A stretch of 64,000 bases of DNA from Stratiolaelaps scimitus (GCA_019614645.1 JABWDB010000004.1:10912001-10976000); one strand, 5' to 3'; counted from the first letter of the stretch, positions 1-12,445 are shown. Numbers and translations: made by a program. The notes: generated by a model from the letters alone, not told the origin.

Positions 1-283
1 TTTATCATTGCGAAATTACCAGGCGATGTTGCATATATAATAGATATAAGTGGTATAAAGGTCGCTGATAGTAAATTGTTAAATTGAGTATTATTCGAGC
101 ATTGTCACGTATTATTGCGATTACTTAATAAAGCATTATTACAAGTGTTATTAGAAACTAAGCCTCATCTTGCTGAAGCCACGGCTGGATTCGGGACTGC
201 GACCGAGTTCCTATTTATCAAAGCTTCGTCCCTGGGTACTCTAACATACATAGGATAGGAAGTAGGCCTTATGAGCCTGTCAC

Positions 284-510
284 TTATGACTGAAATATAT
301 GATTGTGTCATGGACGACGAACAGATGCAGCGCCACTATCCTGTTGTTTTTGTGCTCCTCTTTCTCGAACCTTCCGTGGTGGATGTTTTCAGCAGCCCTC
401 TCGAATGGGATACCGTATAGTTTACGTACTCGTAATCTGGCGGGCCAAACGTACACCGGAAGTTTAATAAGTGCCGCGGTGATGAAGGCGTTCAGAAATA
501 AAAAGAAAGG
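284..510 (-). CDS. Exon with innexin-like membrane segment (left-edge gene)
   Basis: The acceptor TTTCTTTATTTTAG|CCT is strong. The frame stays open for 76 codons to a TGA at 280-282. A possible donor AA|GTGACA lies just before that stop. It reads PFFLFLNAFITAALIKLPVY then VWPARLRVRKLYGIPFERAA. The order 'PF-hydrophobic stretch-P-x-Y-x-W' followed by a basic helix with YGI resembles the second membrane span and cytoplasmic loop of innexin gap-junction proteins, especially divergent ones. No YYQW motif or loop cysteines are visible nearby, so the family call is tentative. Codon use is clearly coding-like. Transcription runs off the left end of the window. Confidence 0.4.
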
Positions 511-771
511 CTAAAATAAAGAAAGCGCTTTCCCATCAGCGCTGGTACGCTTACACCCCGACGAAGACTTGGATGAAGAATTTTGCACATACCTGCTGCC
601 TATGTGCGACTTAACTAAATAGGCCTATAAGTGCCTCCAACGTGAGTAAGAACGGGAGCAAAAATTTGCAACAAAAAACTGCAATCAGTGCGTCTTCTGC
701 CGGCAACGCCACTGTATAGCTAACGTTTTAGCTTCTCTTAACGAAACGCATAGACGAGCACTGTATACTCA

Positions 772-774
<3 letters not shown>

Positions 775-802
<28 letters not shown>
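775..802. repeat. (TA)n microsatellite
   Basis: A pure TA tract of about 28 bp. Confidence 0.9.
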
Positions 803-935
803 GCCTATACTTATGTCTCTATTTTATTAGCTTTACTGGAAGATTCGTTTTAAGGTTTATTATTATTGTATCATATACGTAGCCTATTATTATTATCAGT
901 ATTATATTTTATGAGTTACTTATTACTATACCTCT

Positions 936-1409
936 CTACATATCTATGTCACTTATGAGCCAATATGAAGAACACAAACATATTTTTATATGACGATCGT
1001 AACGCTCGAAGCAAAGCGAGCATGCGATCTGTTTGTCCCAATTAGCTCCAACGATATTAGCGAGGGTGCATTCGCGGTGTCCATTGACGGCACACGGGTT
1101 GTATGAGTATCTGTGCGCCACCTCGAAGAACACCGATGCATGCCTGTCTTGCCCTGCCATCCGGGAGATGTGGATGTTTTCCGGGGACATTTCTCGCAGT
1201 AATGCCATCATCACATCGGGATGACTACCGAGAAATGTCTGACGGGAGAAACCCGCCCGCCCCAAATCAAAGACCCATTTGCGCTTTTGATTCTCTCTAC
1301 GCCTCCATTCATTATCCGCGCGCCTGATGACATCACCGCGATAGGTATTATAGATCGATGGAACATCGAGAGGTAGACGTATATTTTCTGCTTCATAGAC
1401 ATACATCAT
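936..1409 (-). CDS. Unidentified 157-codon ORF, coding-like
   Basis: One of the longest uninterrupted frames in the window. Codons show a good coding pattern, and the product is soluble and charged: AENIRLPLDVPSIYNTYRGD, then WVFDLGRAGFSRQTFLGSHP and ENIHISRMAGQDRHASVFF. The C-terminal part carries C-x5-H-x2-C and C-x2-C spacings (NPCAVNGHREC ... CSLC) that could bind zinc. I recognise no family. It lies upstream, in transcript order, of the innexin-like exon on the same strand, but no splice junction links the two. It may be an internal exon; no clear donor was found. Confidence 0.4.
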   Translation of the reverse strand: MMYVYEAENIRLPLDVPSIYNTYRGDVIRRADNEWRRRENQKRKWVFDLGRAGFSRQTFLGSHPDVMMALLREMSPENIHISRMAGQDRHASVFFEVAHRYSYNPCAVNGHRECTLANIVGANWDKQIACSLCFERYDRHIKICLCSSYWLISDIDM

Positions 1410-4400
1410 TATACTTTCTATATCGGGTAACAGACAAGAAACGTTCTTACGGGGCTAAACAGTACACTTACATGATGGGACAGGCCTATACGTATTGTCG
1501 ACGATAAGCCTATCTGCAATAGGTAGGTGCTATAGTGGGTAGTATGTTTTTCCACCATCATCGCTTGGCCCTTCAGTCACTCGGCCAGCCAGTTTACCTG
1601 GCAGACGTTCTCGGTTGACGGTTGTGTGGCACTGTTGTTTCTTTCTCTCGGCTTGAGAGAAAGTAAACGCATGCGCTGAACCATCGCCGGTCGTAGCCGC
1701 AGCAGCAGAAGCAGAGCCCGACAGCAGAGTCTGCAACTAGAAAGGATTTACCTACCAAGCTGGAGCTAGCCACGCTCTGCTAAAGCTATGTTGTGTAGAA
1801 TTTATTATTGTAGGTGGCGTTAGTGATGACGATGTTGGTGGTTGACACTGCGGTGTGTTGGCCCATACAGCGCAGCGTTGACTTGCCGGCCCCCTATATA
1901 TTATATATTATAATAGCATCGACGCAGTGCCATAACCTAGGTAGGTTCAAACAGGATGGTCAGGACAGAGGTTGCCCCCTCTGGTGGTATACACTCCGAG
2001 AGTTGAGGACTCGATAGCTGTTCGCGTTATCCCCGAGGTCCAGCAGCGAACGCTGGCGGCAGGTGAGTTAACCTCAATGAAAGGGATCAGGACAGCGAGG
2101 TCAGGGTCACTAGCAACGAGGGAGGATCGGCTATAGTCGGCAGGCCGAGTGCCGGTAGTGTAGGTGCGAAGCTGTGAGGATTAGGTTTTTTCGCGAGCAA
2201 CGCGAGCGCCTTGCTCACAGAACGAGCGACGCTTTCTCCCTCTGTTTTTCATTTTCAAGCGCACTCCGGCCCGCTCTCACTCTCCCCTGCGATCTTCCTA
2301 TTCAGTGTGCTCATTTACTCGCACCCTACCGACTAGCGTAGCACTTCTGCTCAGGGCGCCGAGCACGGACCTCCCTGCTTTAGGGTATACCCTGAGGACC
2401 TTTCTGAGCCGTGACATACGCTGGAGGAACAGCATTGGCAGCAGGAGCGGCCGCGTAGGGCGACGAACGACGCAACAGAAGTGACAGGACATCCTACCTG
2501 CCGAGCTGACACCTTTTGAGTAACTCTCCCCTCTTTTACAGCAGCCCTAGGACACCCGCCTGTCGAGCAGGATACAAGGGAGGAGGGAGAGACAGGTCGG
2601 GGGGGGGGAACGGCTGCGCAGATCGGGGATTGTGGCGAACGGAAACAAAGAGCAGCGCTACTGCTGCCGCTTTCGGCTGAGCCGGCGAGCTGCGAATGAA
2701 GACAGCAATTGTGCTACTGTACTGTCGCCCTCCCCGGACTCACTATGCAACACGAGCATGCCTGTCTATCTGCCCTCGCGAATGCCTGTAGATCTCTCAC
2801 AAGGTGAGGTCTCCCACACGCTTACAGCGTATGTAAGCTAATGCGGCGATGCGGCAATGTTTAGGACAATAGGACAAAAGTAGAATGAGAGACAGAGAGA
2901 GAGAGAAAAGGAGAAAACGCCAAAGGAGAGGAAATAGATTTGCAAAAATGCCAGCGAAGAACAAATAGATCACACGGCTAAGTAGATAAGCGATAATATC
3001 AGCATAATTAGAGAATACGATTTGATTGTCATGTGACTTGGAGAGTATCGACATTACGCCGTTGGTCTCAGATGGCGTGTTGTCCAATCGCGGTTAGCAA
3101 ATGTACTGTGATGATACGAGATATGGAAATGTGTGAGTTCAAGGAACGTTGACAAATGAAGGCAAGAGCAATTAAATGGAGAGTGATGATACAGATATTG
3201 TAACGTGTATTGCCATCAACGTTTAGTGGAACCCTGTAATTATTATATGAACGTATACGTGCAAATGGAAACGTTCGAGGTAAACATGTTTTTGCTGAAT
3301 TTTCTCAAACACGCACCTCCTACCACAATGGCAATATCGCTTCTTTTTGAACATACGTACACACGTAGGCAAGATTAAACAGGACCGATTGGTAATGAAT
3401 AGCGAAAAACCAACATTCAAAATATCTGAGTTGTTAAAAATATTCAATATTGATAGGAGATAGATCTTCGTTCCTGACCTTTCAGGCAGAAACGGTTGAA
3501 CCGAAGCATTCCTTGTAGGAATTCATGAAAGGAGACGCCCTGCAGTTGTTGCAATGCGACCACTTCCTGCGTGTTGCCTTTCATTGCTCAATACAGTTGA
3601 CTTCCCAGTGTCCAGCTCATCCGATCGTCTCGTCTGTCCCTGAATTGGCTGGTCCTCGCTCGAGGGTAAACAGCCCTGCTGTCCAATACTGCCGGGCCTG
3701 CCTTCTCCAGCCTGTTCTCTCGCAATGAGAGTCATTCTCATTGCAGCGACAGGCTTCCAGGACCGTTTTCTGACCCGCTTTGCTCATGCTGTACTGCAAT
3801 CAACTGCGCGAGGTCTGACTCGTGCGTCTACGGCACAGGTCATGTGCGGAGTACCTCCACTACCGCGAGTGGGGTGTTCAGCGCCGCTTGGAGTCCGCCG
3901 ACAGCCAACGTCTGGTCGCAGGACCAGCACGTCTGTGTATGTATATTACATTGGGTAGGACATCTCGGTACTGGGGTCCACGCAGCCAGGCTGTAGGCCT
4001 TTCACTCCAGGCCCGGATATGCAGATCGCGTTCGCGTCCACTCTGCTACGCTTATCCAGCGCCTTCGGTCCACAAATGCCGGTTGTGTAAAATGAATGGC
4101 GAACGGGCAAGCAGGCGGCTAGCAAAGAGCAAACTGGCCTGGGTAGCAACAAAGCGTTTCTCGGAATACAAAACGAAGATGACATTGCAACAGCAGCAGA
4201 ACAAGCGAGAGAGCAATCCTACGACATTCGCAGTATGACATCGCCCTCGAGCGACACGCAGTAATGGTGCCCCTCGACGGCCTGCGCGCTTGAACGACTT
4301 GAGCAGCTGGTCGAAGAACCAAACTGGTTGGTTCTTGATGTGTCACGGACATGGCCCGTCTGAGCATTTGTCTAGAAAGTCGTCCCTGGAGAGGATGAAA

Positions 4401-4915
4401 GACGCAAGGATATGGAGGGGGTTTAGCATATGATACAAACCGTCACTGAGACGAGAGTGAGAAACAAGGAAATAAGGGTTTGTCCCGCTATTAGTAAACA
4501 ATCCATATAAGAGGGAATCCGACGTAACTCCGTAGACCCATTGCAAGCAGCCCCTGGCTAGGAGATCGTATTTCATTCTTCGACTGAGCTGAACAATATT
4601 GTGGAGCGCCACTACAGCCGTCATTTATGATGGTTTGGGACAAACCCTTATTCCTTTTTGATCTGAATTTGAATGTGCACTTGTTTCACACTCTCGTCTC
4701 ACTTACGGTTCGCCTGGAGGAACTCCTGGCAACTCAGCTCCATTTAGCTCTTACAAGTGTACATGCCTCAGTTAGTTTTAAAAAAAAGTAAGTAAAAGTA
4801 TCTCTGAATATCACATCCGTAGTGTTCCCTAGGTGGGGATGAGGATGTGTAACCTTGTTTCTTTATCAATAAACTACGTTTCAATAAGACAAACTTCGTC
4901 TCCCAGTCCTCGGAT
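1410..4915. other. No gene recognised
   Basis: GC-rich sequence at about 2.0-2.7 kb and many short frames, none convincing. A possible start exon MELSCQEFLQAN followed by donor C|GTAAGT lies on the minus strand near 4695-4740, and a 93-codon minus frame at 4343-4624 is unconvincing. Confidence 0.4.
3722..3744. repeat. 9-bp inverted repeat with 5-nt spacer
   Basis: GCAATGAGA-GTCAT-TCTCATTGC is perfectly palindromic in its arms. It is a short imperfect-palindrome site with no known role. Confidence 0.5.
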
Positions 4916-6261
4916 TTACGATGTCGTTTCTGCCATTACTGTTGGCAAGCAGCCATTACATTTGGTGTGGACGACTTCCGCTCGGCCCTTGCAACATTTC
5001 CGGCAGTTGTGGATGATGACAACTTTTAATAGTCGGCTAAATCCCCCACTGTTGGCGATATTCAGATCAACAAACACTCTTTGGAATGGGTTCACTGCGA
5101 CTACGTCTACATGTAGAGCATTATAAACGTGCACACCCGTAAGAATATAGATGTTATAGCGGACTGTGCGGGGAAGTTCTTAAATGCATAACACTGCAGC
5201 TTGATATGTCTATCATTGTCTGTCATTGCTATGACTGCCTATTCGTCGGCGATAGAAGAGATTTTTTTACCGATTCGAAGATAACTGCCGATATCAAAAC
5301 GTTAGGTCCTTTCTAGCTAGATGTCGTCACTCGTCCGTAGTGAGGCGAAACCAGCACGACCCAGTATGCCACTGGGATGTGTGAAAAAGTCCACTACGGG
5401 TTGAGCATACGTGAATCGAGCATTTGGGGCCGTTAATGGTCGGAAACCCCTTTAATTTCAATGTTGATGAGGGCACAAAAATAGGGAAATTCTACCAGGC
5501 TCTACTGGTATCCATGACGATGTCCGCGTGAGCATGTTGCATTTCCAGATGTGTTAAGCTCGCATGCTACTGTAGAATGCTTTCTGTAAAGGCTTTTTTT
5601 TTGGGGGGATTACGGGAATGCATGATGCACATACGTGTTGGGCGGTTCATACCAACACTAGTGTGGGACTCGCAAAGTAGTTCCAACAGAGTGAATCCGA
5701 CTCGATTGTGTTCTTGGCATTCATTCGAGGTCTGTCTAATGGCTAGTGACAAGGGCAATTATGCTAGCTACAGCTGTGGAAAATGCGATGCGGGCCTCTC
5801 AATTTAAACTGTCCAGCGATTGATGTAATCGAACGCTCGATACAGAGATACAAATAGGCAAATTGTAGAAATCGATGGAAACATGAACATGGAAAGCGGA
5901 ACTGTTCGAGATGTGTATGCTAAAATCACGGTGCCTCGCTATGGACAATTAACGAAGATTGAGATTGAACATGAATAAATAAATGAAAAATACAGGTTTC
6001 GTGTGATTGTCGAGATCGGGTAAGATTGGATAAGCCCGCGTGAATTTCATTCTTCTACATCAGTGATACCGAAGTTACACGACTCGCTTTCTCTTCCCAC
6101 CCAGCGATACTCTCCGGATAGATGTTTTTGTTTGTTTCGAGATAGTCCGTGCTCAAGAGTGTGGCATATCCAACAGTGCATGTAGTACCATTGTCACCAC
6201 AACAATAAAAACCTACCCGTGACCCCATCTGGACCCTCTCTGGACCCCTATATAAACACAT
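4916..6261 (-). CDS. Candidate multi-exon gene, Cys-containing; faint HAP2/GCS1-like character
   Basis: Several coding-like blocks follow each other on the minus strand: 6055-6261 (GFYCCGDNGTTCTVGYATLL), 5653-5735 (NAKNTIESDSLCWNYFASP), 5327-5491 (NFPIFVPSSTLKLKGFP ... SCWFRLTTDE), 5137-5238 (AMTDNDRHIKLQCYAFKNFP) and 4916-5134 (NPFQRVFVDLNIANSGGFSR then VVIIHNCRKCC). Exons 5653-5735 and 5327-5491 join in phase 0 through good GT/AG sites; the other junction phases do not all resolve. The last block has the pattern 'V-x-N-[ST]-G-x-F-x-x-x-x-x-V-x-x-x-x-C' seen in domain III of the HAP2/GCS1 gamete membrane fusogen, and a CC-containing block precedes it, as in that family. This is pattern resemblance only. 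It could be another secreted Cys-containing protein or chance ORFs. Confidence 0.28.
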
Positions 6262-6630
6262 GTAAGCAATATGACAAACATATGGCTAGACAGTAACATT
6301 CCACGCTGTCAGTCCACTTGAACAGGGATGCGAAAGCTAATTCCGAATTGAGTAGGTCACGCACTAGACGAAGATCAGATGCGACTTTGATTGCGTTATG
6401 TGCAAAGATAAGAAAGTGGAACGCTCTTCCGGAAAACTATCGTAGCCATGCGCACGACAATAAACGACATCGTGGAATGGGCAACTTCACTCGGAACAGC
6501 TGCTGTTGTCTTTTATGTTTATTTACTTTATTATTATAATAGACAACGTGATTTTTTCCATGTCGTTGGCAAGCTGGCACTCGCGTGTTCGAGACGAACT
6601 TTATAGAGTACATTGATAACGATATACGCT

Positions 6631-6670
6631 TTACACCAGATTCGCATCATCAGCAAATAACATCAAATCA
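6631..6670 (-). pseudogene. Possible reverse-transcriptase motif relic (LMLFADDANLV)
   Basis: On the minus strand, after a CTG/GTT-repeat stretch, the frame reads VNDLMLFADDANLV and then stops. [YF]ADD is the catalytic motif of LINE reverse transcriptases and 'NDL...LFADD' is its usual setting. No other RT motif is seen in the neighbourhood, so this is either a tiny relic or coincidence. Confidence 0.2.
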
Positions 6671-6929
6671 TTAACACTAACAACAATAATAGTATACCAC
6701 AACAACAGCAGCAGTATCAGCAACAACAACAACAGCTCTACTGCTGAGATCTCGATGTCGTCCGCATTCCCATTCGTTACGTGCGGGCCCGCCAGTGATA
6801 CAGTCAGCTCTTTAGATAATGACTGCGTAGAGATCGAGCTCATTAATTGCGAGGTAGAATGGTGCTGAATTGTATTAGGACACATTCTTTTCACAGCACC
6901 CGAGCATTTCGAGCATTCAAAGTACACGC

Positions 6930-9900
6930 ATGCCGCCTCTTCGCTAAGCCGCCTCCCCCGCGCCCCCGCCTCTCGGCGGCGCCTCGATTCTCGCTGCTCG
7001 CTAGCTAGTGTTTGTTACGTCCATTATCCACATACTTCGTCCGCGCTATCCGCTCTTCGATACGCTCTCTCTCCCATCCCATACCGACGAACACAGTGGC
7101 ATCCGCGCATTGCAATGCGAAAGGCACTTACTGGAGAATCTCACGATATTTGTTAATAAATTGCATTCTCAAAAAATCTTTTATGGATAGCGGAGATCGG
7201 CGACAGTCGCCGTCTCTCAGTTCCTGTTATCTCTGCTCGAGCTGGAATTACGTTCGTCAGTTCTCAGCTGAACAGAATCGAGTCAGGCTGAGCTGGGCTA
7301 GCCATCATGTATAATACTATATATTGTCTCTGCTCACCTATGTCCAATAGGTAGTCTTCGGTAGAAGAACGCAGCCACGCACGCACGCTCGCTTGTTGCC
7401 GTTACCATCGTCGTCTGCAGTTTGTGCGATCGAGCTTCTGCATACGTGTCCGCTTTACATGTAGCAGCAATTCGATGTTTGCATACGACTATCGCAGACT
7501 ACCACATACTATTATTGTTGCTACGGCTACGACGATTACTGCTAAATGTACCTGTTCGTTCGCGATCTCTATGCTCACCGTAGCATGTGATCGGGCGCGC
7601 CGTCTCAGGACCATGAAGCGCACGAAGTTCCCCTCGACATTGTCCCCTTTCGGCTGCTCCTATCCCCAGAGTGAAATAGAGACAGAGAGATAAAGAATTA
7701 GAGTGGGCCCCGATGCAGGATAGCTCAGTCACTAATGTATCCCCCATATATATATATATATATATATCTTTATCTCGCTTCCTCCTACTGTTATTGTTCC
7801 ACTGAGGCATTGTCCTGTTTCGTTCGCAGCCGCGGAGGGGGCAGACATCGCCTTCGCTCCCATTCGGAGGCCCTCGCGCGGCGACCAAGCATTTGGACAA
7901 ACATTCCAATGAACAAACATTCCATCGACTACTGCTGCTCCAGGGCCGGCCGCCAGCCGGAGGAAAAGCGCCGCTGAAGAGGGATGGCGCAGTCTCGGAG
8001 CATGGCGATCCGTCCGTGTAATTAAAATCCTCCACTGCCGACTGCTGGCTCTGTCTTCGTTCGTGCAGCTCTATCGTGCCGAACAGCGGACTTTGGGCCG
8101 GCCGGCCTCTGTCGGCGTTAGCCCTGGCTGGCTTTGGTCTCCCTTTTCGGCTGAGATCTCGCCTCTCATCAGGGAGAAACTTAGGTAAGGGCAGCACACC
8201 GACGCCCCCTCTTCTCTACAGTTTGTCGTTGTTCACGTTGTCGGGTTGCCTAGGTCTGTCTGCCCAATCACTACTGCCCCGTGGTGCTGTTGAAGCCAAG
8301 GTAGACGGGCCCCCAATTCTGTTGTTGCGCTAACCTGCGTTGTTTCGCTGCCGAAAGCGGAGTTTTCCGTCAAACTCCGGGGGCCGCGCCCTGTCAAACA
8401 ATGCCGGCGACGGTAAATGCACTGAACGATGACACGGACAGAGAACAACAATAAGGACTCACGAGAACTGAAATAGCTGTGACGTCAGCCGCGGCAGCGA
8501 TAACGAACGTGGACATATGGCCTACCTGAGCAGATACAGTCACTCCGACATCCAATCGAACTGTTATATCTGAACGCTAGCAAAGTCGATGAAAGATTTT
8601 GGTACGATTACGTGTATATCGAGACAGAGAGAGAGGGAGAGAGAGAGAAGCAAATCATAACGCGAAATAAGCTTCCATCAGAAAAGGAAGGATTTCTTGT
8701 TTAATTATAAAAGGGGGGGACAATTATACCCGCTGAACGTGAAATACATCTAAAAACACCTTCTTATATATATTCTTAGTATTATATAGAATATCTAAAA
8801 CAAGGAGGCCCCACTCCGTCAATCGTCAAGCGTGCCCAAAATAGAAATTGAGTTACCCCATTGGATATTTAAGGAAAATATTTGCATTTAATTTTCGGTG
8901 GCACGTATTGTCTATCGCCTCTTGCTCAACGACACATTTTATTGTGAGACAATTAGTCCGGATTATGAGTTTCGTGTACTATTGTTAAAACGTCAAGGGT
9001 GTTGTTTAAGGTCAATAGCTACTGTTCGATTCACTGCAAGCACGACACATGCTTTTGTAACGAAAGCAAGCTTGTCAATCTAATTAAATTAAAAGAGATA
9101 GCATACAAATGGACTTAGTGAAAAAAAGCTTGTGGCCTTTATGGACCTTCTACCAGTGCGGCTAAGGTGACAATTGTGTTAAATCATACCTTCATTATAC
9201 ACGGCGCCAGCACTATCGTTCTTCCCTTGGCCATCTCTCAGAAGAGTTCATAATAATTACATGCACTTCAAAGCGTTCACGTTACTGTTGCATTTAGGGT
9301 TGTGCTGACGATATCGAAAACGGCTCTAACATATTCTAATGATTTTCTTTGTGTAGGCCTGACCTGACGATAAAAAGCTCTGGCGAAAACGTAAAGTCAA
9401 TGCTAATAATAATAATAGCGTTACGTATGCGTAGGTCATTGAGCTATCCATCATGGGTACAAAATTGAAATTTTAAAAAAATAAGAATCGATTATTTCTG
9501 TTCTATCGCAAGGTCGCCTTGGGTTCTCTTTGCGAGGATGATTTCTCAGCCTTTCATTATTATTTAACAGGGAAGCCCTCGTTACTTAATTGCATTCTGG
9601 CTAATCAATGTGAGACATCAAAAGTGATATCACTGAATCATATAATTATAGATTTAACTTACGCTTCGAACGATGCAAATGTCTACGCTACGTATTATTT
9701 CGCATTCTGTAGAAACAATGCAAGCGTTGTTCCTGAACATGGGAAGCTCACGTCGGCTTTGCCTTGAGATCAAAGGGGGTCAAAAGGGATATGTATAATA
9801 ACAATGAAGACGCGTGTATCGCGTAGGATGCGTCATATGCGATTGTTCGTCACAACTGGAACGACCAGCAGGGCTCGGATATACGGCAGTCGACACACGG

Positions 9901-9980
9901 CAGGTGGCACAAGGCCACTGTTGTTAGGGACGACTTGGAACGATGTTGTCACCTTCTGCCCATAAATTAGCCACGCATTC
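6930..9980. other. No gene recognised
   Basis: A GC-rich patch at 6.95-7.1 kb and 7.8-8.4 kb, a GA-rich tract near 8.63 kb, then AT-rich sequence. The long minus frame 7499-8197 runs through a TA repeat and is rejected. Confidence 0.4.
7746..7768. repeat. (TA)n microsatellite
   Basis: A pure TA tract inside a long spurious minus-strand frame. Confidence 0.9.
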
Positions 9981-9985
9981 TCCCT

Positions 9986-10230
9986 CTGTATCTCTTTATC
10001 TCTCTCTCTCGGCCTCTCTCTCTCTCTCTGCGAGTTATGTCTGCTTGGGGAATGTTGAATGGGACGTCGACAGTCCGACAACTGGCGGCCGCGTCGCCAG
10101 ACTGGATGGTCCCAGCGCGTTCGAGCGAGTTGGAATGTCGGCCGACGTCCGAGAAACCACAAACATGCTCCCATACGCTTATCTCATCGAACACGTTACG
10201 GGACATGGGCTCCTAATTGTGGCTAGCTAA
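9986..10230 (+). CDS. Candidate terminal exon after a long pyrimidine tract
   Basis: A long CT-rich tract (about 9980-10029) ends in CTGCGAG, an acceptor-like site. An open frame then reads GNVEWDVDSPTTGGRVARLD and SAFERVGMSADVRETTNMLP to a stop at 10230. Codon third positions favour C and G. No family is recognised. Two minus-strand frames are also open here, so strand is not certain. Confidence 0.28.
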
Positions 10231-11354
10231 TCATGCGTTGATAAGATTACCAAGCTACGACAAGGTAGCCAAGCAGACGAACGTGGGGTCGAGACTCTTA
10301 TCATCTGAGGCGTAACATGCCTGCAAGGGGCCTGAGAATCGACTGTGCTACCTCGTATGTTATGCCAGTCCCGTGTGCTGCGGCTACTGGTACTTTCGAG
10401 TCTACTCCGGAAGATCCCTAGTATTTTCATTATATTTCAATCGCCCACAAACACACAGTAAAAACATATTTTGCAACACAAAAAGAAGAGATCACGCAGC
10501 CGCCCCCAGACCGCTACCTCGGTACCAGCCCTGCGACCAGATATATCGCCGCTTGCCACGGCGCTCATCTGCGAGTTGTTGTTGTCGTTGTTGTCGATGT
10601 TGTTGTTGGCCCGGTGAAGCTGATGCATATCAGTGGAGGCCAATGCTGGGTCATCCGCCGGCATCGCCGCAAATGTCACAGCACGCCTCGCGTGTCTTAT
10701 GTCTGTAGCTGCTTCATGGATGGCTCAGTATAGCGAGGGACGATATATCATGCATACGGTCGTCCGATGGGGCCCGGACCCCTTTGCATTGTTGATGCTG
10801 CCGTGACTTCACTAAGGCATTTGACTAAGCCGCCAGACAAATCGTACCGCTCGTGTACTCTTACAAACGGGCAGCGTCCAGTGGCAACATGTTGGAATAT
10901 TTATAATACGTCTCTCTCTCTCACCGTGAACATCCACGTGCTGAACCTGGCAAGTTGCTACGTGAGCAAAGTCAGACGCGCGCGCGCTGCGGGTGCGAGA
11001 GGTCCTTTCTGGGGATTGGGGCATGGGGGTCGGGGGGTTGTTGGCGTAGAATAGCTGAACGAATTCGTAGGTGCGGGCGAAGCTGGCTAAACTGACATCT
11101 CCCTTTCGGACGATGAGCTTAGGCTGACAGACGAGTGCGCGGCGAGGAATTCTTGTTGTTCCACGAGCTACCTCGAGTAAACATCATAAAGTGTCTACAA
11201 TGGTGTATGTTGTTTACATACTTCCGCTGCGGGTCCGCTTTTCAACCGTCTCGTCTCCTATGCAGGTTCTGTCTCTCGCAACACTCCCTCGCAGGGATCA
11301 TGGAGTTGACAATTTTGAAAAATACATCTGCAGGTTAGTATCCGGTAACGACGT

Positions 11355-11358
<4 letters not shown>

Positions 11359-11410
<52 letters not shown>
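11359..11410. repeat. (TA)n microsatellite, about 26 units
   Basis: An uninterrupted TA dinucleotide tract, the longest pure one in the window. It produces meaningless Tyr-Ile frames on both strands. Confidence 0.95.
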
Positions 11411-11412
<2 letters not shown>

Positions 11413-11971
11413 CAGGATGCAGCGCGTGCTATTGTTTGTATCGAATAACATTGCTTTTGAGAGGCTTCTCTTTCTAGGTTCGCCGAAAGACTCGATACGG
11501 TAAAGCGCATCCGACCAATGTCTGTTCAGCAGTTCTTGCATTTCATACAGTCTATTCAATCGGTTGAAATCATGTATATTTCTATGTGCTCATTCGTCAT
11601 CAGAATATGGAAATGGATACATGTTTAAGTATAGTATTACCTAAGCGAAACAAAAAGGTCATCTTTTAGAGTATTTGCCTCTTCCGTGGGCACAGAAATC
11701 TCTGTATTGGTTCCGTTAAACTCTAGACGTAGCTCATCACTGTTACACCTATATGAAATATACAAGGAATACCTACGCAATGCGTACCCTAATTAGCACC
11801 ATATATACGAACTCGAATACAGGTAAATAAGGTTGTAATATTCGCTCTTGTCAATATAACTGTACGGATCACCTTCTGCCATGATAAATGTTTAGGTTTG
11901 TTTATAAATGTTTGTTTATATATCATTCAGGTGAGGCCCAATACCCAGAGGCTCGTGTTCTACTTTCAGAT

Positions 11972-12023
11972 CTTTTTACCGTCATCCTCAGCCTACTCTC
12001 AGTCTTTACCGTCATCCTCAGCC
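11972..12023. repeat. Local direct repeat, period 30 bp
   Basis: TTTACCGTCATCCTCAGCC occurs twice with a 30-bp offset. It is a recent small tandem duplication. Confidence 0.7.
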
Positions 12024-12445
12024 AACACCTTGTAGAGTACACGTGTGACGCTACGTTTTCGAGCTCACCACAATCGAGTTCAACTCGAAGACAACACAGA
12101 CTTCAGTTTACATTTGTACCGTATCTAGATGCGGCTACCGCATCGGTTCTAGAACAATTGGGGCGATTTTGTCGCGAGCGGTCGATGTTCCGCCCGTAAC
12201 CACTGAGCATTTTCAACAAACACGTTTCGCCATTATACCATAGTTGTTATTCGAGCGATAACGAGTGGAAGCTCAAATCGTGGCTCTCGACACACGAATA
12301 GATACAGCACGGAAGGGCAGCAGCTTATGTTCTCGCCGCATCAATTATGAGCAATGAATATATGTTACTGCCTTCATGCATGACTAAAGAGAGGGACTTT
12401 GTTATACCACGGTTGATCCTACTGGTGTGAAACACACATTACTAA

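Larger units (their letters stand above)
10231..12445. other. No gene recognised
   Basis: Contains GTT repeats near 10.58 kb, the long (TA)n and the 30-bp duplication. Frames are short or low-complexity. Confidence 0.4.

Noticed and set aside
6318..6539. Plus-strand frame containing KWNALPENYRSH, reminiscent of the LINE ORF2 C-terminus
   Set aside because: Only a handful of residues match, it is on the opposite strand to the FADD motif, and the rest of the frame is Arg/Ser-rich.
7499..8197. 232-codon minus-strand frame, the longest in the window
   Set aside because: It runs straight through a (TA)n tract (Tyr-Ile repeats), is Arg/Ser/Cys/Pro-rich without domains, and has no supportive splice or start context.
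11191..11559. Frames with long Tyr-Ile repeats on both strands
   Set aside because: Produced entirely by the (TA)n microsatellite.
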